From Kitasatospora cheerisanensis KCTC 2395 (lineage in GTDB: Bacteria; Actinomycetota; Actinomycetes; Streptomycetales; Streptomycetaceae), in the NCBI RefSeq assembly GCF_000696185.1, contig NZ_KK853997.1:814174-878173 (forward strand): a stretch of 64,000 nt of DNA, in the 5' to 3' direction. This document shows, one piece after another, positions 1 through 9,934 of this stretch. Below the pieces are notes generated by a model. That model saw only the letters and a program-made list of their open reading frames with translations. It was not told the DNA's origin and ran no database searches. Each line of letters starts with the position of its first letter. Position 1 is the first letter of the stretch. Both the position numbers and the translations under genes were made by a program.

Positions 1-568
1 CGACCGTGCCGGAGTCGTTGACCTGGGCGCTCACGTTGGGGCCGGAGTTGATGCCGGCGACGACCAGGTCGGGGCCGTCCGCCCAGCCGGCCTTGGCGGC
101 GAGGCCCGCCCGCAGGGCGAGCTTCACGGTGTCGACGGGGGTGGCGCTCGGGCTGTCCGGGCCGCACGGGCCGGCGTCGAGGCAGACCCCGTAGACCGGT
201 GCGCCGGACGGCGCCGCGGCGCAGTCCTCCCGGTGGCCGGCCGGGAGTTCCGCGCGGCGGCTCAGGGTGAGGGTGCCGCCGTTGCTGACGGCCGTGCCCC
301 GGCCGGACTGCGGCTGCCAGGGCGCCATCACCACGACGTCCGCGCCGGCCGCGCAGAGCGCCCGGCGGACCTCGTACAGGCCGAGGCCGTCGGAGTTCGA
401 GGGCCTGGCGGCCTGCACGGAGTCGTCGTTGGTGAGCAGCACGCGCAGGCCGGCCAGCGGGCGGGGCGGGGCTGCGGCGGCGGGCTCGGCGGCGGAGGCG
501 GTGACGCTGCCGGCGAGCGCCGCGACGGCAGCGGCGGCGGCGAGGGATTTGCGGGCGGCGGGTCTCAT
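1..568 (-). CDS. SurE-like secreted 5'/3'-nucleotidase (partial, C-terminus beyond window)
   Basis: Only the first 189 codons are inside the window. The N-terminus has a basic start and a hydrophobic Ala-rich stretch (residues 7-27), a likely signal peptide, so the protein is probably exported, unlike classical cytoplasmic SurE. The SurE signature LLTNDDS lies at residues 44-50 (metal-binding Asp pair), and GINSGPNVS at 172-180 matches the second active-site loop. SurE enzymes remove phosphate from nucleoside monophosphates with a divalent metal; the substrate here is unknown. The ATG overlaps the TGA of the upstream GH3 gene (ATGA), so it is the last known gene of an MFS-GH3-SurE operon. The family call is solid; the physiological role is not. 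Confidence 0.85.
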   Translation of the reverse strand, partial: MRPAARKSLAAAAAVAALAGSVTASAAEPAAAAPPRPLAGLRVLLTNDDSVQAARPSNSDGLGLYEVRRALCAAGADVVVMAPWQPQSGRGTAVSNGGTLTLSRRAELPAGHREDCAAAPSGAPVYGVCLDAGPCGPDSPSATPVDTVKLALRAGLAAKAGWADGPDLVVAGINSGPNVSAQVNDSGTV

Positions 569-2397
569 GCGGGCGGTCCTTCCAGGTCGAGGCCGGCGCC
601 GAACGGGAAGACCGGGTCGGCGGTGTCGTGCGGGACGTCCGGGCGGGAGGCTTCGACGGCGGCCATCGAGCGCGGCAGTTCGAAGGGCAGCCGGCCCTCG
701 GCGCGGGCGCGGCCGAAGACCACGTCGAGCATCGCCTCGTCGTCGGCGCCCCAGTCGGCGATCACGGCGGCGGCGCGTTCGGCGATCTCCGGGATGACGG
801 CGGGCCGTTCGAGGTTGATCAGGACGACGGTCGGCACGGCGTCGAGCACCCGCAGGACGGCGGCGAGTTCGTCCGCAGGGAAGTCGAGGCGGCCGGAGTG
901 GAACATCGACTCGAAGCGGTTCTCGCGGTGCTCGTACGGGGTGAACAGGCGCAGCACGGCGAGGTCGGCCCCGGCCGGGGTGGCGGCCGGGCGGCCGTAC
1001 CGGGCGACGGCGGCGGGGTCGAGGCCCTCGGTGTACAGGCGGGGTGCGGTCCGGGTGACGGGGAGGGTGCGGTCGCGGTTGGTGAGGACGGTGAGCGAGC
1101 GGCGCTGGGCGGCGGCCCCGGCGGCGCGGAAGTCGGCCCGGCCGACGGTCTCCTCGGCGGCGTCGGGGTCGACGAAGCGCCGTTCGTCGAACAGGCCGAG
1201 GACGAACTTCTCGCGCAGCAGCCGGCGGACGGACCGGTCGATGCGCCCCTCGTCGATCCGGCCGGAGCGGACCAATTCGACGACCACCTCGGGGCACTCC
1301 TCGCCGCCGAACTGGTCGACGCCGGCGTCCAGCGCCTTGGCGGCGCGTTCGGCGACGGTGAGGTGTTCGACGCCCCAGGCCCGGGCCTGGTGGGGTTCGC
1401 CGAGGATCTCGTCGTCGTTGAGCAGGCCCCAGTCGGTGCAGACGATGCCGTCGAAGCCGAGCTGTTCGCGGAGCAGGCCGGTGACCACGCCGCGGTTGAA
1501 GCCGAAGCCGACCTCCTCCCAGTCGGTGCCGATCGGCTGGCCGTAGTAGGGCATCATCTGCGCGGCGCCGGCGGCGATCGCGGCGCGGAACGGCGCGAGG
1601 TGCAGTTCGCGCAGGCCGCCCGGGTAGACCTGTTCCTTGCCGTGCGGGAAGTGCGGGTCCTCGCCGTCCTTCTGCGGGCCGCCGCCGGGGAAGTGCTTGA
1701 CCATGGTGGCGACGCTGTCCGGGCCGAGGCGCTCGCCCTGGAAGCCGCGGATGTACGCCCGGACGAGTTCGGAGGTGAGGGCGGCGTCGGCGCCGAAGGT
1801 GCCGAGCTGCCGGGACCAGCGGGGCTCGGTGGCGAGGTCGATCTGCGGGTGCAGGGCGACCCGCAGGCCGACGGCCAGGTACTCCTGGCGGGCGATGTCG
1901 GCGAAGCGGTGCACCAGTTCGGGGTCGCGGACGGCGGCCAGGCCGATCGCCTCGGGCCAGGCGGAGAAGGCGCCGGCCCGGACGGAGGCGCCGATGTTGA
2001 GGGTGAAGGAGTGCCGGGGGTCGGTGGAGACCGTCACCGGGATGCCGAGCCGGGTGTCGGCGGCGATCCGCTGCACGGCGTTGTGCCACTCGGCGAGCCG
2101 GCGGGGCTCGGCGGTGCCGACCAGGTTGAAGTGGTTGATCCCCTGACGGCCGATCAGGCCGGTGGTGTCGGCGGGGAAGTCGGGGTCGTCGCCGTCCGCG
2201 GCCTCGACCGGCCGGCCGTCGGCGTGCATCGGGATCATGGTGTGGAAGAGCAGGCCGGCCTTCTCCTCCAGGGTCATCCGGGCCAGCAGGTCGGCGACCC
2301 GTTCGTCGACGGGCCGGGACGGGTCCTGGTACGGGTGAATGGCGGGGGCGGTGCGCACAACGGTCTCCGGGGAGGTTCGGGGCGGACGGATCTTCAT
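565..2397 (-). CDS. GH3 family beta-glucosidase-like glycoside hydrolase
   Basis: About 610 residues, with no signal peptide, so probably intracellular. The GH3 N-terminal barrel is clear: DERVADLLARMTLEEKAGLL at the start, the KHFPGGG motif, and FDGIVCTDWG, whose Asp is the expected nucleophile. The C-terminal alpha/beta sandwich follows and ends in FPFGAGLDL. GH3 enzymes release glucose or other terminal sugars from the non-reducing end of oligosaccharides. Its ATG overlaps the MFS stop by four bases and its stop overlaps the SurE start, so the three genes are translationally coupled. The likely job is hydrolysis of an oligosaccharide brought in by the adjacent transporter; the sugar cannot be named from sequence. 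Confidence 0.93.
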   Translation of the reverse strand: MKIRPPRTSPETVVRTAPAIHPYQDPSRPVDERVADLLARMTLEEKAGLLFHTMIPMHADGRPVEAADGDDPDFPADTTGLIGRQGINHFNLVGTAEPRRLAEWHNAVQRIAADTRLGIPVTVSTDPRHSFTLNIGASVRAGAFSAWPEAIGLAAVRDPELVHRFADIARQEYLAVGLRVALHPQIDLATEPRWSRQLGTFGADAALTSELVRAYIRGFQGERLGPDSVATMVKHFPGGGPQKDGEDPHFPHGKEQVYPGGLRELHLAPFRAAIAAGAAQMMPYYGQPIGTDWEEVGFGFNRGVVTGLLREQLGFDGIVCTDWGLLNDDEILGEPHQARAWGVEHLTVAERAAKALDAGVDQFGGEECPEVVVELVRSGRIDEGRIDRSVRRLLREKFVLGLFDERRFVDPDAAEETVGRADFRAAGAAAQRRSLTVLTNRDRTLPVTRTAPRLYTEGLDPAAVARYGRPAATPAGADLAVLRLFTPYEHRENRFESMFHSGRLDFPADELAAVLRVLDAVPTVVLINLERPAVIPEIAERAAAVIADWGADDEAMLDVVFGRARAEGRLPFELPRSMAAVEASRPDVPHDTADPVFPFGAGLDLEGPPA

Positions 2398-3647
2398 CGG
2401 ACGGTCTTGATGGGCGCCACCGCGAGCGCCCCGAGCAGGATGATCAGCGCGCCGACCAGGTAGAGGGCGTCGTAGCCGGCCAGGCCGACCACCAGGGAGG
2501 CCACGAAGGGGGCGAGGATCTGCGGTCCGGCGTTGGCGATGTTCAGCACGCCGAGGTCGCGGGCGTTGTCGGAGGCGCTCGGCAGCACCAGCGTGACCAG
2601 GGCGGTGTCCACGGCCATGAAGCAGCCGAAGGCGATCCCGGCGAGCACGGTGTACAGCAGGATGCCGGTCCAGTCGGGCATCACCACGGGGACGGCCATG
2701 GTGATCGCGGCCAGCACGCAGGAGACCGCGACGAACGGCTTGCGCCGCCCGATCCGGTCGGACAGCCAGCCGCCGAGCGCGGTGGCGGCCAGCGTGGAGA
2801 CGGCGTCGACGGGCGCCAGGACGGCCTGCGCGCCGGCCGCGTCCATGCCGTCGGGCAGCTCGATGTGGTCCTGCAGGATGTAGAACTGGAACAGCGAGAC
2901 GGCGAAGAAGCCGAGCATCATCAGGAACCGGCCGATGAACGCCCAGCGGAAGTCCGCGACCTTCAAGGTCTCGGCGAAGGCGGCCAGTTGACGGCGCAGC
3001 GGCACCGCTTCGACCGGCGGCAGCTTCTCCTCCCGGACCAGTGCGGTGAACAGCACGGCGATCACGGCCATCACCGCGCCGGTCACCAGGTAGCCGGTGC
3101 CGAGGGAGTCCGGGACGTAGCGGGTGGCCAGCATGACGCCGATCACCGAGCCGATCGGGGTGCCGATGCCGACCATCGCGGAGGCCAGGCCGCGGCGCCC
3201 GGCCGGGACCCGGTCGGGGACGATGGCGGTGAGGGCGGCCTGGTAGACGTTCATCGCGACCTGCACCAGGCACCAGACGACGGTGACCAGCAGGATCGTG
3301 CGGACCTGCCCGAGCAGCGCGAGCGTGCCGAAGGCGGCGAGGCCGCCGGCCAGGGTCCACGGGTTGCGGCGGCGGGAGCGGTCGGAGAGCAGTCCGGCCA
3401 GCGGGTTGAGCAGGGTGGCGAACACGGCGGCGATGCCGGAGACCAGGCCGAGGCTGCCGACCTTCCCGTCCGGGTCGAGCAGTTCGATCTGGGCGGGCAG
3501 CAGGACGCCGCCGACGCCGAGGTAGACCAGGTACAGCGCGGCGTTGCCGAGGGTGAGCATCGGCATCAGCCGGCGGTCCCCGGCGGCCGGGGGCGAACCC
3601 TCGGTGCCGGTTCTCCGGGCGCCGACGGCGGTGTCGGTGGTGGTCAT
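2394..3647 (-). CDS. MFS transporter, probable sugar or glycoside permease
   Basis: About 417 residues with roughly 12 hydrophobic segments in two halves. MFS loop motifs are visible as GLLSDRSRRRNPW after TM2-3 and GGWLSDRIGRRKPF in the second half. The start was chosen because AGGAGG stands seven bases upstream of ATG at 3647, matching the MTTTDT N-terminus. It is the first gene of the operon with GH3 and SurE and is divergent from the TetR gene at 3888. Coupling to a cytoplasmic glycosidase suggests uptake of a glycoside or oligosaccharide. Expression is probably controlled from the 240-bp divergent region, which holds a CRP-like site and a second dyad. Confidence 0.9.
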   Translation of the reverse strand: MTTTDTAVGARRTGTEGSPPAAGDRRLMPMLTLGNAALYLVYLGVGGVLLPAQIELLDPDGKVGSLGLVSGIAAVFATLLNPLAGLLSDRSRRRNPWTLAGGLAAFGTLALLGQVRTILLVTVVWCLVQVAMNVYQAALTAIVPDRVPAGRRGLASAMVGIGTPIGSVIGVMLATRYVPDSLGTGYLVTGAVMAVIAVLFTALVREEKLPPVEAVPLRRQLAAFAETLKVADFRWAFIGRFLMMLGFFAVSLFQFYILQDHIELPDGMDAAGAQAVLAPVDAVSTLAATALGGWLSDRIGRRKPFVAVSCVLAAITMAVPVVMPDWTGILLYTVLAGIAFGCFMAVDTALVTLVLPSASDNARDLGVLNIANAGPQILAPFVASLVVGLAGYDALYLVGALIILLGALAVAPIKTVR

Positions 3648-3800
3648 GACCGGCCTCCTGGGTGGCCACAGGTCCCGTGCGTCGCGGGAAGTCTCGGGGG
3701 GAGCCCGGGGCAGGCACGGCTCTTGCTCCGGTCGGCGAGCGGGTGGGCCGACCGGAGCGGCTCGGGGCGCCGTCCGGGGTGCGCAACACAGCGAAGCACG

Positions 3801-3824
3801 AAAACCGAGTAGGTAGTAGGTTTT
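3801..3824. promoter_or_regulatory. Imperfect dyad AAAACC-N12-GGTTTT between divergent TetR and MFS genes
   Basis: Six-base arms AAAACC/GGTTTT flank GAGTAGGTAGTA, which has partial internal symmetry. It is AT-rich compared with its surroundings. Position and size fit a TetR-family operator or overlapping promoter elements; this is inference from sequence only. Confidence 0.4.
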
Positions 3825-3829
3825 CATCC

Positions 3830-3845
3830 TGTGACCCAGATCACA
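3830..3845. promoter_or_regulatory. CRP-like binding site TGTGA-N6-TCACA
   Basis: The 16 bases tgtgacccagatcaca contain a perfect TGTGA/TCACA dyad with a 6-bp spacer, the consensus of Crp/Fnr-family regulators, including actinobacterial Crp. It lies 42 bases before the TetR ATG and about 180 bases before the MFS start, so it could act on either or both promoters. Confidence 0.6.
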
Positions 3846-3887
3846 CGCCTCCCGTGCCGCGCACACCCGTTGGCTAAGGTGGCGGTC

Positions 3888-4549
3888 ATGGACGTCAAGG
3901 GCAGGGGGACGACCCGCGGCACGGCACGCGGCACCTACGCGGTGGGCGACGAGCGGCGCTCGCGGATCCTGGACACCGCCGTCGAGCACTTCGCCCAATG
4001 GGGCTTCCACGCCACCTCGCTGGCCCGGATCGCCAAGGACGTCGGCATCACCCAGGGCGGCCTGCTGCACCACTTCCGCACCAAGGAGGCCCTGCTGGTG
4101 TCGGTGCTGGAGGCCAGCGACGAGCACGACACCGAACGCTTCTTCGCCGAGGAGTGCGACAGCGTCGCCGAGTGGTTCCACCGTCTGCTCGACCTGACCG
4201 CGCACAACGCCCGCCGGCCGGGCCGCACCCGGATGTTCAACGCCCTGGTCGGCGAGTCCGGCGACCCCGAGCACCCGGCGCACGCCTTCTTCACCCGCCG
4301 CTACCGCACCCTGGTCGAGGACGCCGCGCAGTCGCTGCACCGCGGCGTGGACAGCGGCGAACTGCGCCCCGACCTGGACTGCCCGGCCGAGGCCCGGCAA
4401 CTGCTGGCGATGATGGACGGCCTGCAACTCCAGTGGGTGCTCGACCCGGAGGCGCTGGACATGCCCGCCCAGCTGCACGCCTACCTGGACCGCCTCTACC
4501 GGGCGCTGTCCGTCGCCGGCACCGGCCTGCCGCCCGGCCGGCCGGCTGA
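3888..4549 (+). CDS. TetR family transcriptional regulator (probable single-base frameshift near the 3' end)
   Basis: The N-terminal HTH spans about residues 20-70 (RRSRILDTAVEHFAQWGFH, then ITQGGLLHHFRTKEALL), followed by a helical ligand domain with IRSRF-like acid-rich helices. Length to 4549 is about 220 residues, normal for the family. The frame itself has no stop here and stays open for another kilobase through the convergent ABC gene. The -1 frame stops at 4547-4549, and a terminator hairpin starts at 4565, so the true end is almost certainly 4549 with one base missing in the CGCCCGGCCGGCCGG tract. It is divergent from the MFS-GH3-SurE operon, which it probably represses. Confidence 0.85.
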
Positions 4550-4564
4550 CGCGGACCGCCGGGT

Positions 4565-4598
4565 GGCCGGGCCCTCCCCCCACAGCAGGGGCCCGGCC
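4565..4598. terminator. Hairpin terminator between convergent TetR and ABC operons
   Basis: Perfect 10-bp arms GGCCGGGCCC / GGGCCCGGCC with a 14-base loop sit between the inferred TetR stop (4549) and the ABC gene stop (4602). No T-run follows, as is usual in high-GC actinobacteria. It could serve both directions. Confidence 0.6.
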
Positions 4599-4601
4599 GG
4601 C

Positions 4602-5407
<806 letters not shown>

Positions 5408-5411
<4 letters not shown>

Positions 5412-6379
5412 GCCAGGATCCCTTCGTCGGCGCGCAGACAGGCGGCGAGGCCGTCGCCGTGCGGGCGGAGCGCGGGCGTCTCGGCCGAGCAGCGCGGCTC
5501 GGCGAAGGCGCAGCGCGCGGCGAACGCGCAGCCGGCCGGCGCCTCGGCGAGCGAGAGCGGCCGGCCCGGGACGGGCCTCGGCGGCGGGGCGCCGGGGTCG
5601 ATCCGCGGGGTGCAGGCGAGCAGTCCGGCGGTGTAGGGGTGGCGCGGGCGTGCGAACAGTTCGTCGGTGGCCCGGGTCTCGACGATCCGCCCGGCGTACA
5701 TGACGTGGATCCGGTCGCAGACGGCGGCCGCGAGTTCCAGGTCGTGGGTGACGAACAGCAGTCCGGTGCCGCGTTCGGCCTGGAGCCGGGTGAGGACGGC
5801 GATCACCTCGGCCTGGGTGGTGACGTCCAGGGCCGTGGTGGGTTCGTCGGCGATCAGCAGGTCGGGTTCGCCGGCGAGTGCGGCGGCGATGACCACGCGT
5901 TGCAGCATGCCGCCGGAGAACTCGTGCGGGCGGCGGCGCATCGCGGCCCGCGGGTCCTCGATGCCGACGGCGTCGAGGAGTTCGGCCGCCCGGGCGGTGG
6001 CCCGGTCGGCGGGGACGCCGGCGGCGCGCAGGCCCTCGGTGAGGAAGTCGCCGATCCGGTGCAGCGGGTCGACGGCGGCGCGCGGGTCCTGGAACACCAT
6101 GGCGACCTTGCGGGACCGGAGTTCGCGCAGGGCGGTGCGGTCCAGGGTGAGCACGTCCCGGCCGCCCACCCGGACCTGCCCCTCGGCGCCGGCGCCCTGC
6201 GGCAGCAGGCCGAGGACGCTGCGGCAGGCGACGGACTTGCCGGAGCCGGACTCGCCGACCAGCCCGACCGTCTCCCCGGCGGCGACGCTCAGCGAGACGC
6301 CGTCCAGGATGGGCCGGGCGGCCCGGGCCGCGGGCAGCCGGACGCTGAGCCCGTCGATCTCCAACAGGGCTGGGGTCAT
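5408..6379 (-). CDS. ABC transporter ATP-binding protein, DppD/OppD type
   Basis: 323 residues. Walker A GESGSGKS at about 42-49, Q-loop MVFQDPRAAVDP, signature FSGGMLQR, Walker B LLIADEPTTALD, and H-loop FVTHDLELA are visible. The C-terminal oligopeptide/dipeptide extension has HPYTAGLL and a Cys-containing stretch (CAFAARCAFAEPRC), which in OppD relatives can hold an iron-sulfur cluster. It forms the ATPase heterodimer with the downstream DppF-like protein. It overlaps that gene by four bases and follows the permease gene by a single base. Confidence 0.93.
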
Positions 6380-6380
6380 C

Positions 6381-7247
6381 TCAGCGCTCCCGTCGTGCGA
6401 GCCGGTCGGCGATGCCCTCGCCGACGATTCCGAAGGCCACCACGGCGAGCACGATGCACACCGAAGGTGCGAGCGCGGGCATCGTCGCGCCCTGCTGGAG
6501 CGCCGACTCGCCGTCGTTGATCATCGCGCCCCAGTCGGCGGCGGGCGGCTGCACGCCGAAGCCGAGGAAGGACAGCGCGGCGAGGTCCATCAGCGCGTAG
6601 CCGAAGTTGATCGCCGACTGCGCGAGCACCGTCGGCGCGATGTTGGGCAGCAGGTGCCGGACGCAGATCGTCCAGCCGGACCAGCCCTGCACCCGGTACG
6701 ACTCCAGGTACGGCCGGGCCTTCTCCTGCCGGGCGAGCCCGTGCACCAGGCGGCCCACGTACGGGGTGTAGGCGACGGCCATGGCGATCACCGGGGCGGT
6801 CAGGCCCGGCCCGGCGACGGCCACGAACATGATCGCCACCAGCAGTCCGGGGACGGAGAAGACCAGGTCCATCAGCCGGGACAGCACGGCGTCCGCCCAG
6901 CCGCCGCGCCAGCCGGCCACCGTGCCCAGCAGCAGGCCGCCGGCCGTGGAGAGGCCGACCACCAGCAGCGGGCCGAGCAGCCCGGTGCGGGCGCCGTACA
7001 GCAGCCGGGACAGCACGTCCCGGCCGGACTGGTCGGTGCCGAGCAGGTGGTCGGCGCTGCTGCCGACCAGCGAGGACCGCAGGTCCAGCGCCTCCGGGTC
7101 GTACGGGGCGATCAGCGGCGCCAGCGCGGCGACCAGGACGAGCACGCCGAGCACCAGCACGGCGACGGTGAACAGCGGGCCGTTGCCGAGCGGCCGGAGC
7201 CGGCGCAGCAGCGGGCGGCGCACCGCGGGAGTGAGGACGGCGCTCAT
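6381..7247 (-). CDS. ABC transporter permease, DppC type
   Basis: 288 residues with about six membrane segments and the N-terminal leader of DppC proteins (LLGTDQSGRDVLSRLLYGAR, then a long TM bundle). The inner-membrane EAA loop appears around YRVQGWSGWTICVRHLLPN. The ATG overlaps the upstream permease stop by four bases. It makes the membrane channel with the DppB-like protein. Substrate class cannot be fixed from the permease; Dpp/Opp-type importers carry peptides, but also nickel or oligosaccharides. Confidence 0.92.
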   Translation of the reverse strand: MSAVLTPAVRRPLLRRLRPLGNGPLFTVAVLVLGVLVLVAALAPLIAPYDPEALDLRSSLVGSSADHLLGTDQSGRDVLSRLLYGARTGLLGPLLVVGLSTAGGLLLGTVAGWRGGWADAVLSRLMDLVFSVPGLLVAIMFVAVAGPGLTAPVIAMAVAYTPYVGRLVHGLARQEKARPYLESYRVQGWSGWTICVRHLLPNIAPTVLAQSAINFGYALMDLAALSFLGFGVQPPAADWGAMINDGESALQQGATMPALAPSVCIVLAVVAFGIVGEGIADRLARRER

Positions 7248-8197
7248 GCCGCGCCTCCCGTCGCCGGCGACACCCGCGGGTCGATCAGCGGGCCGAGCAG
7301 GTCGACGGCCAGGTTGACCAGGACGAAGCCGAGGACGGTCAGCAGGGTGACGGCCTGCACGACCGGGAAGTCCTTCGCGGTCACGGACTGCACCAGCAGC
7401 TGGCCGACGCCGGTCACGTTGAACGCGCTCTCCACGATCGAGGTGCTGACCAGCAGTCCGGCCAGCGTGGTGCCGCCGACGGTGACGATCGGGCCGAGCG
7501 CGCCGCGCAGCACGTGCCGGCGGATCACCGTGCGTTCCGGGACGCCGCGCGAGCGCGCCACTTCGACGTGCTCGCGCGCGAGTTGCTCCAGCATCGCCGA
7601 GCGGGTCACCCGGGCGAGCAGCCCGGCGAGGGTGACGGCGAGGGCGACGGCCGGCAGCGTCAGGTGGTAGAGCCGGCCGCCGAGTCCGGTGCCCGTGGAG
7701 CCGGGGCCGGGGAACCAGCCGAGCTGGACGGCGAACAGCGAGACCAGGGCGATCGCGCTGACGAACGGCGGGGTGGCGGTGGCCACGCCGGTGCCGATCA
7801 GCACCGCCCGGTCGACGAGGCCGGGGCGCAGCGCGGCGAGGACGCCGGTCAGCACGCCGCCGACGCAGACCAGCACTGCCGCGTACCCGATCAGCAGCGC
7901 GGTGCCGGGCAGCCGGGAGCCGATCAGCGGGCCGACGTCCTGGCGGAACTGCACCGAGCGGCCGAAGTCGCCGTGCAGCACGTTGCCGAGCCACGTCAGG
8001 TACTGCACCAGGAAGGGCCGGTCCAGGTGGTACTGGGCGGCGATCGCGGCCCTGGCCTCGGGTGTCGCCGGGTGGCCCTTGAGCAGGAAGGACACCGGGT
8101 CTCCGGGGGCGAGGTGGACGGCGCTGAAGACGAGGAAGGACGTCACCAGCAGCACCGCGGCCAGCCCGAGGAGCCGGCCGAGCAGGTAGCGGGCCAT
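7244..8197 (-). CDS. ABC transporter permease, DppB type
   Basis: 317 residues, beginning MARYLLGRLLGLAAVLLVTS, a typical DppB first TM with the following HLAPGDPVSFLL loop. The periplasmic-side LDRPFLVQYLTWLGNVLHGD block and the EAA-like loop near VARSRGVPERTVIRRHVLRG are conserved. It overlaps the neighbouring genes at both ends (1 bp with the binding protein stop, 4 bp with the DppC start). Second gene of the importer operon. Confidence 0.93.
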   Translation of the reverse strand: MARYLLGRLLGLAAVLLVTSFLVFSAVHLAPGDPVSFLLKGHPATPEARAAIAAQYHLDRPFLVQYLTWLGNVLHGDFGRSVQFRQDVGPLIGSRLPGTALLIGYAAVLVCVGGVLTGVLAALRPGLVDRAVLIGTGVATATPPFVSAIALVSLFAVQLGWFPGPGSTGTGLGGRLYHLTLPAVALAVTLAGLLARVTRSAMLEQLAREHVEVARSRGVPERTVIRRHVLRGALGPIVTVGGTTLAGLLVSTSIVESAFNVTGVGQLLVQSVTAKDFPVVQAVTLLTVLGFVLVNLAVDLLGPLIDPRVSPATGGAA

Positions 8198-9840
8198 CAG
8201 CGGGCGGATCCGACGGTCGCGGCCCACGGGTAGTAGAGCTGGGCGATGCCGGCGGGGGCGCCGGTCACCTTGCTGCCGAGGAAGACCGAGAACGGCGCCT
8301 CGTACAGCGGGATGGACGGCAGCTCGCGGACGGCGATCTGCTGGAGCTGGGCGGTGAGGTCGGCGCGGACGCCGGGGTCGGTGGCGGCGACGGCCCGGTC
8401 GTAGAGGGCGTCGAACTCGGGGTTCGACCAGTTCGCGTAGTTGCCGAAGTCGCCGGTGTGCAGGGACTGGTAGAACTCCAGCGGGTCCGGGGTGTTGTCG
8501 TAGCCGTTGGTGACGACCAGGTCGATGCCGGCCCGCGCGGCGGGGTCGGTGAACAGCGCCGAGTAGGCGTCCGGGGAGACCGGCTTGAGTTCGACGTCCA
8601 GGCCGATCTGCTTCCCGGCGGCCTGGACGGCGTTGCCGACGACGCTGATCTCGGGGGCGAGCGTACTGGTCGCCATCACCACCTTCCTGCCGGTCGCGCC
8701 CGCCTCCTGGACGAGCTTGCGGGCGCCCTCGACGTCGTGGACCGGGGCGGGCAGGGCGGCGTAGTAGCCGGCGGTGCGCTCCGGTGCGAGGGCCCAGGCC
8801 CCTTGCGCGGCGGGGGCCTTGGCGGGGACGCCGATGCCGCCGGCGGCGGACGCGACGATGCCGTCGCGGTCCAGCGCCATGGACAGCGCCCGGCGGACCT
8901 TCGGATCGCCCATGGCGCCCTGGAGATTGAGCACGGCGAGGTCGGCGGCGGCGGTGTTGGGGCCGAACCAGACCTTGCCCTGCGAGGTGCCCTGGAGCTG
9001 CGCCATCGAGGCGGACGGCACCATGTAGCCGCCGTCGACGGCGCCGGAGAGCCAGCCGTTGGCGCGGGCCGCTGGGTCCGCGATGAACACGAACTTCACG
9101 CTGTCGGCCTTCGGGGCGAGGGAGTTGTCCCAGTAGGCCGGGTTCTTCCGCAGGGTGATGCTCTCGCCCTGCGCCCAGCTGTCGATCGCGTACGGGCCGG
9201 TGCAGTCGATCCCGCCCTGCGGGCTGCCGTACTCCTTGCCGGCCTTGGCGAGGTAGGCGGCGCTCTCGATGGTGCCGGGCGAGGCGGCGAGCAGTTCGTT
9301 GAGCAGCACGTCGGGCTTGGTGAGCCTGATCGTGACTTCGAGCGGGCCGGACGCGGCGATCGAGGCGACGTTCTTGAAGGCGCTGGCCCAGGAGGAGCCG
9401 GTGGCCGGGTCCATCTGGCGGTTCAGCGAGGCCACCACGTCGTCGGCGGTCATCGTCGCGCCGTCGTGGAACTTCACGCCCTGGCGCAGGGTGTACACCC
9501 AGGTCAGCGGGTCCGGGTTGGCGGAGCTCAGGGCGAGCCCGGGTTCGATCTTCAAGTCCGGTGTGACGCGGAAGAGTTGTTCGCAGACGTTGGCCAGCAC
9601 GGTGTTCGGCGGGTAGTCGTAGGCGAGCGCGTAGTCGAGCGACTGCGGCTCCGCGTAGAGCGACCAACTGAACGACGGCAGCGGGCCCTTGGCCGCCGGC
9701 GTGAGCGCGGTGACCTGCTGGCCGGAGCCGGCGTCGGGGTGCTTGGCGGTGGCGCCGGAACAGGCGGTCGCGGTCGTCGCGACCAGGAGGGCCGCGGCGA
9801 GCAAGGCGGTGGATCGGGAGAGCTGCGGAAGTCCGCGCAC
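8197..9840 (-). CDS. ABC transporter substrate-binding lipoprotein, family 5 (DppA/OppA-like)
   Basis: 547 residues with a GTG start; GAAAGGGG lies upstream. A lipoprotein signal peptide ends at TATAC, with Cys27 as the probable lipid anchor. The mature protein shows the SBP family 5 pattern: LRQGVKFHDGATMTADDVV, an ITLRKNPAYW block and LDRDGIV helices. It would capture substrate outside the membrane for the adjacent permeases. First gene of the five-gene operon, divergent from the LacI gene, with a LacI-type operator in the promoter region. A peptide is the default substrate, but LacI control hints at a sugar or sugar-containing ligand; this is inference. Confidence 0.92.
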   Translation of the reverse strand: MRGLPQLSRSTALLAAALLVATTATACSGATAKHPDAGSGQQVTALTPAAKGPLPSFSWSLYAEPQSLDYALAYDYPPNTVLANVCEQLFRVTPDLKIEPGLALSSANPDPLTWVYTLRQGVKFHDGATMTADDVVASLNRQMDPATGSSWASAFKNVASIAASGPLEVTIRLTKPDVLLNELLAASPGTIESAAYLAKAGKEYGSPQGGIDCTGPYAIDSWAQGESITLRKNPAYWDNSLAPKADSVKFVFIADPAARANGWLSGAVDGGYMVPSASMAQLQGTSQGKVWFGPNTAAADLAVLNLQGAMGDPKVRRALSMALDRDGIVASAAGGIGVPAKAPAAQGAWALAPERTAGYYAALPAPVHDVEGARKLVQEAGATGRKVVMATSTLAPEISVVGNAVQAAGKQIGLDVELKPVSPDAYSALFTDPAARAGIDLVVTNGYDNTPDPLEFYQSLHTGDFGNYANWSNPEFDALYDRAVAATDPGVRADLTAQLQQIAVRELPSIPLYEAPFSVFLGSKVTGAPAGIAQLYYPWAATVGSAR

Positions 9841-9907
9841 GGCGAAGCCACCCCTTTCTGATTCGTGGGGGCTGGGATTCTTCGTGGAAGTTGGAGTGGA
9901 GTATTGA

Positions 9908-9925
9908 TGCGGGAACGTTCCCGCA
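9908..9925. promoter_or_regulatory. LacI-type operator, perfect 18-bp palindrome
   Basis: tgcgggaacgttcccgca is perfectly symmetrical around a central CG, the hallmark of LacI/GalR operators. It lies 67 bp before the substrate-binding protein start and 76 bp before the LacI start, so one site could control both directions. Confidence 0.8.
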
Positions 9926-9934
9926 CAAGCCTCG

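Noticed and set aside
628..2463. Long open frame on the plus strand opposite the GH3 gene
   Set aside because: Composition is a typical antisense shadow of GC-rich coding DNA (Gly/Ala/Val/Glu repeats) and it lacks any domain; the GH3 frame has full family motifs.
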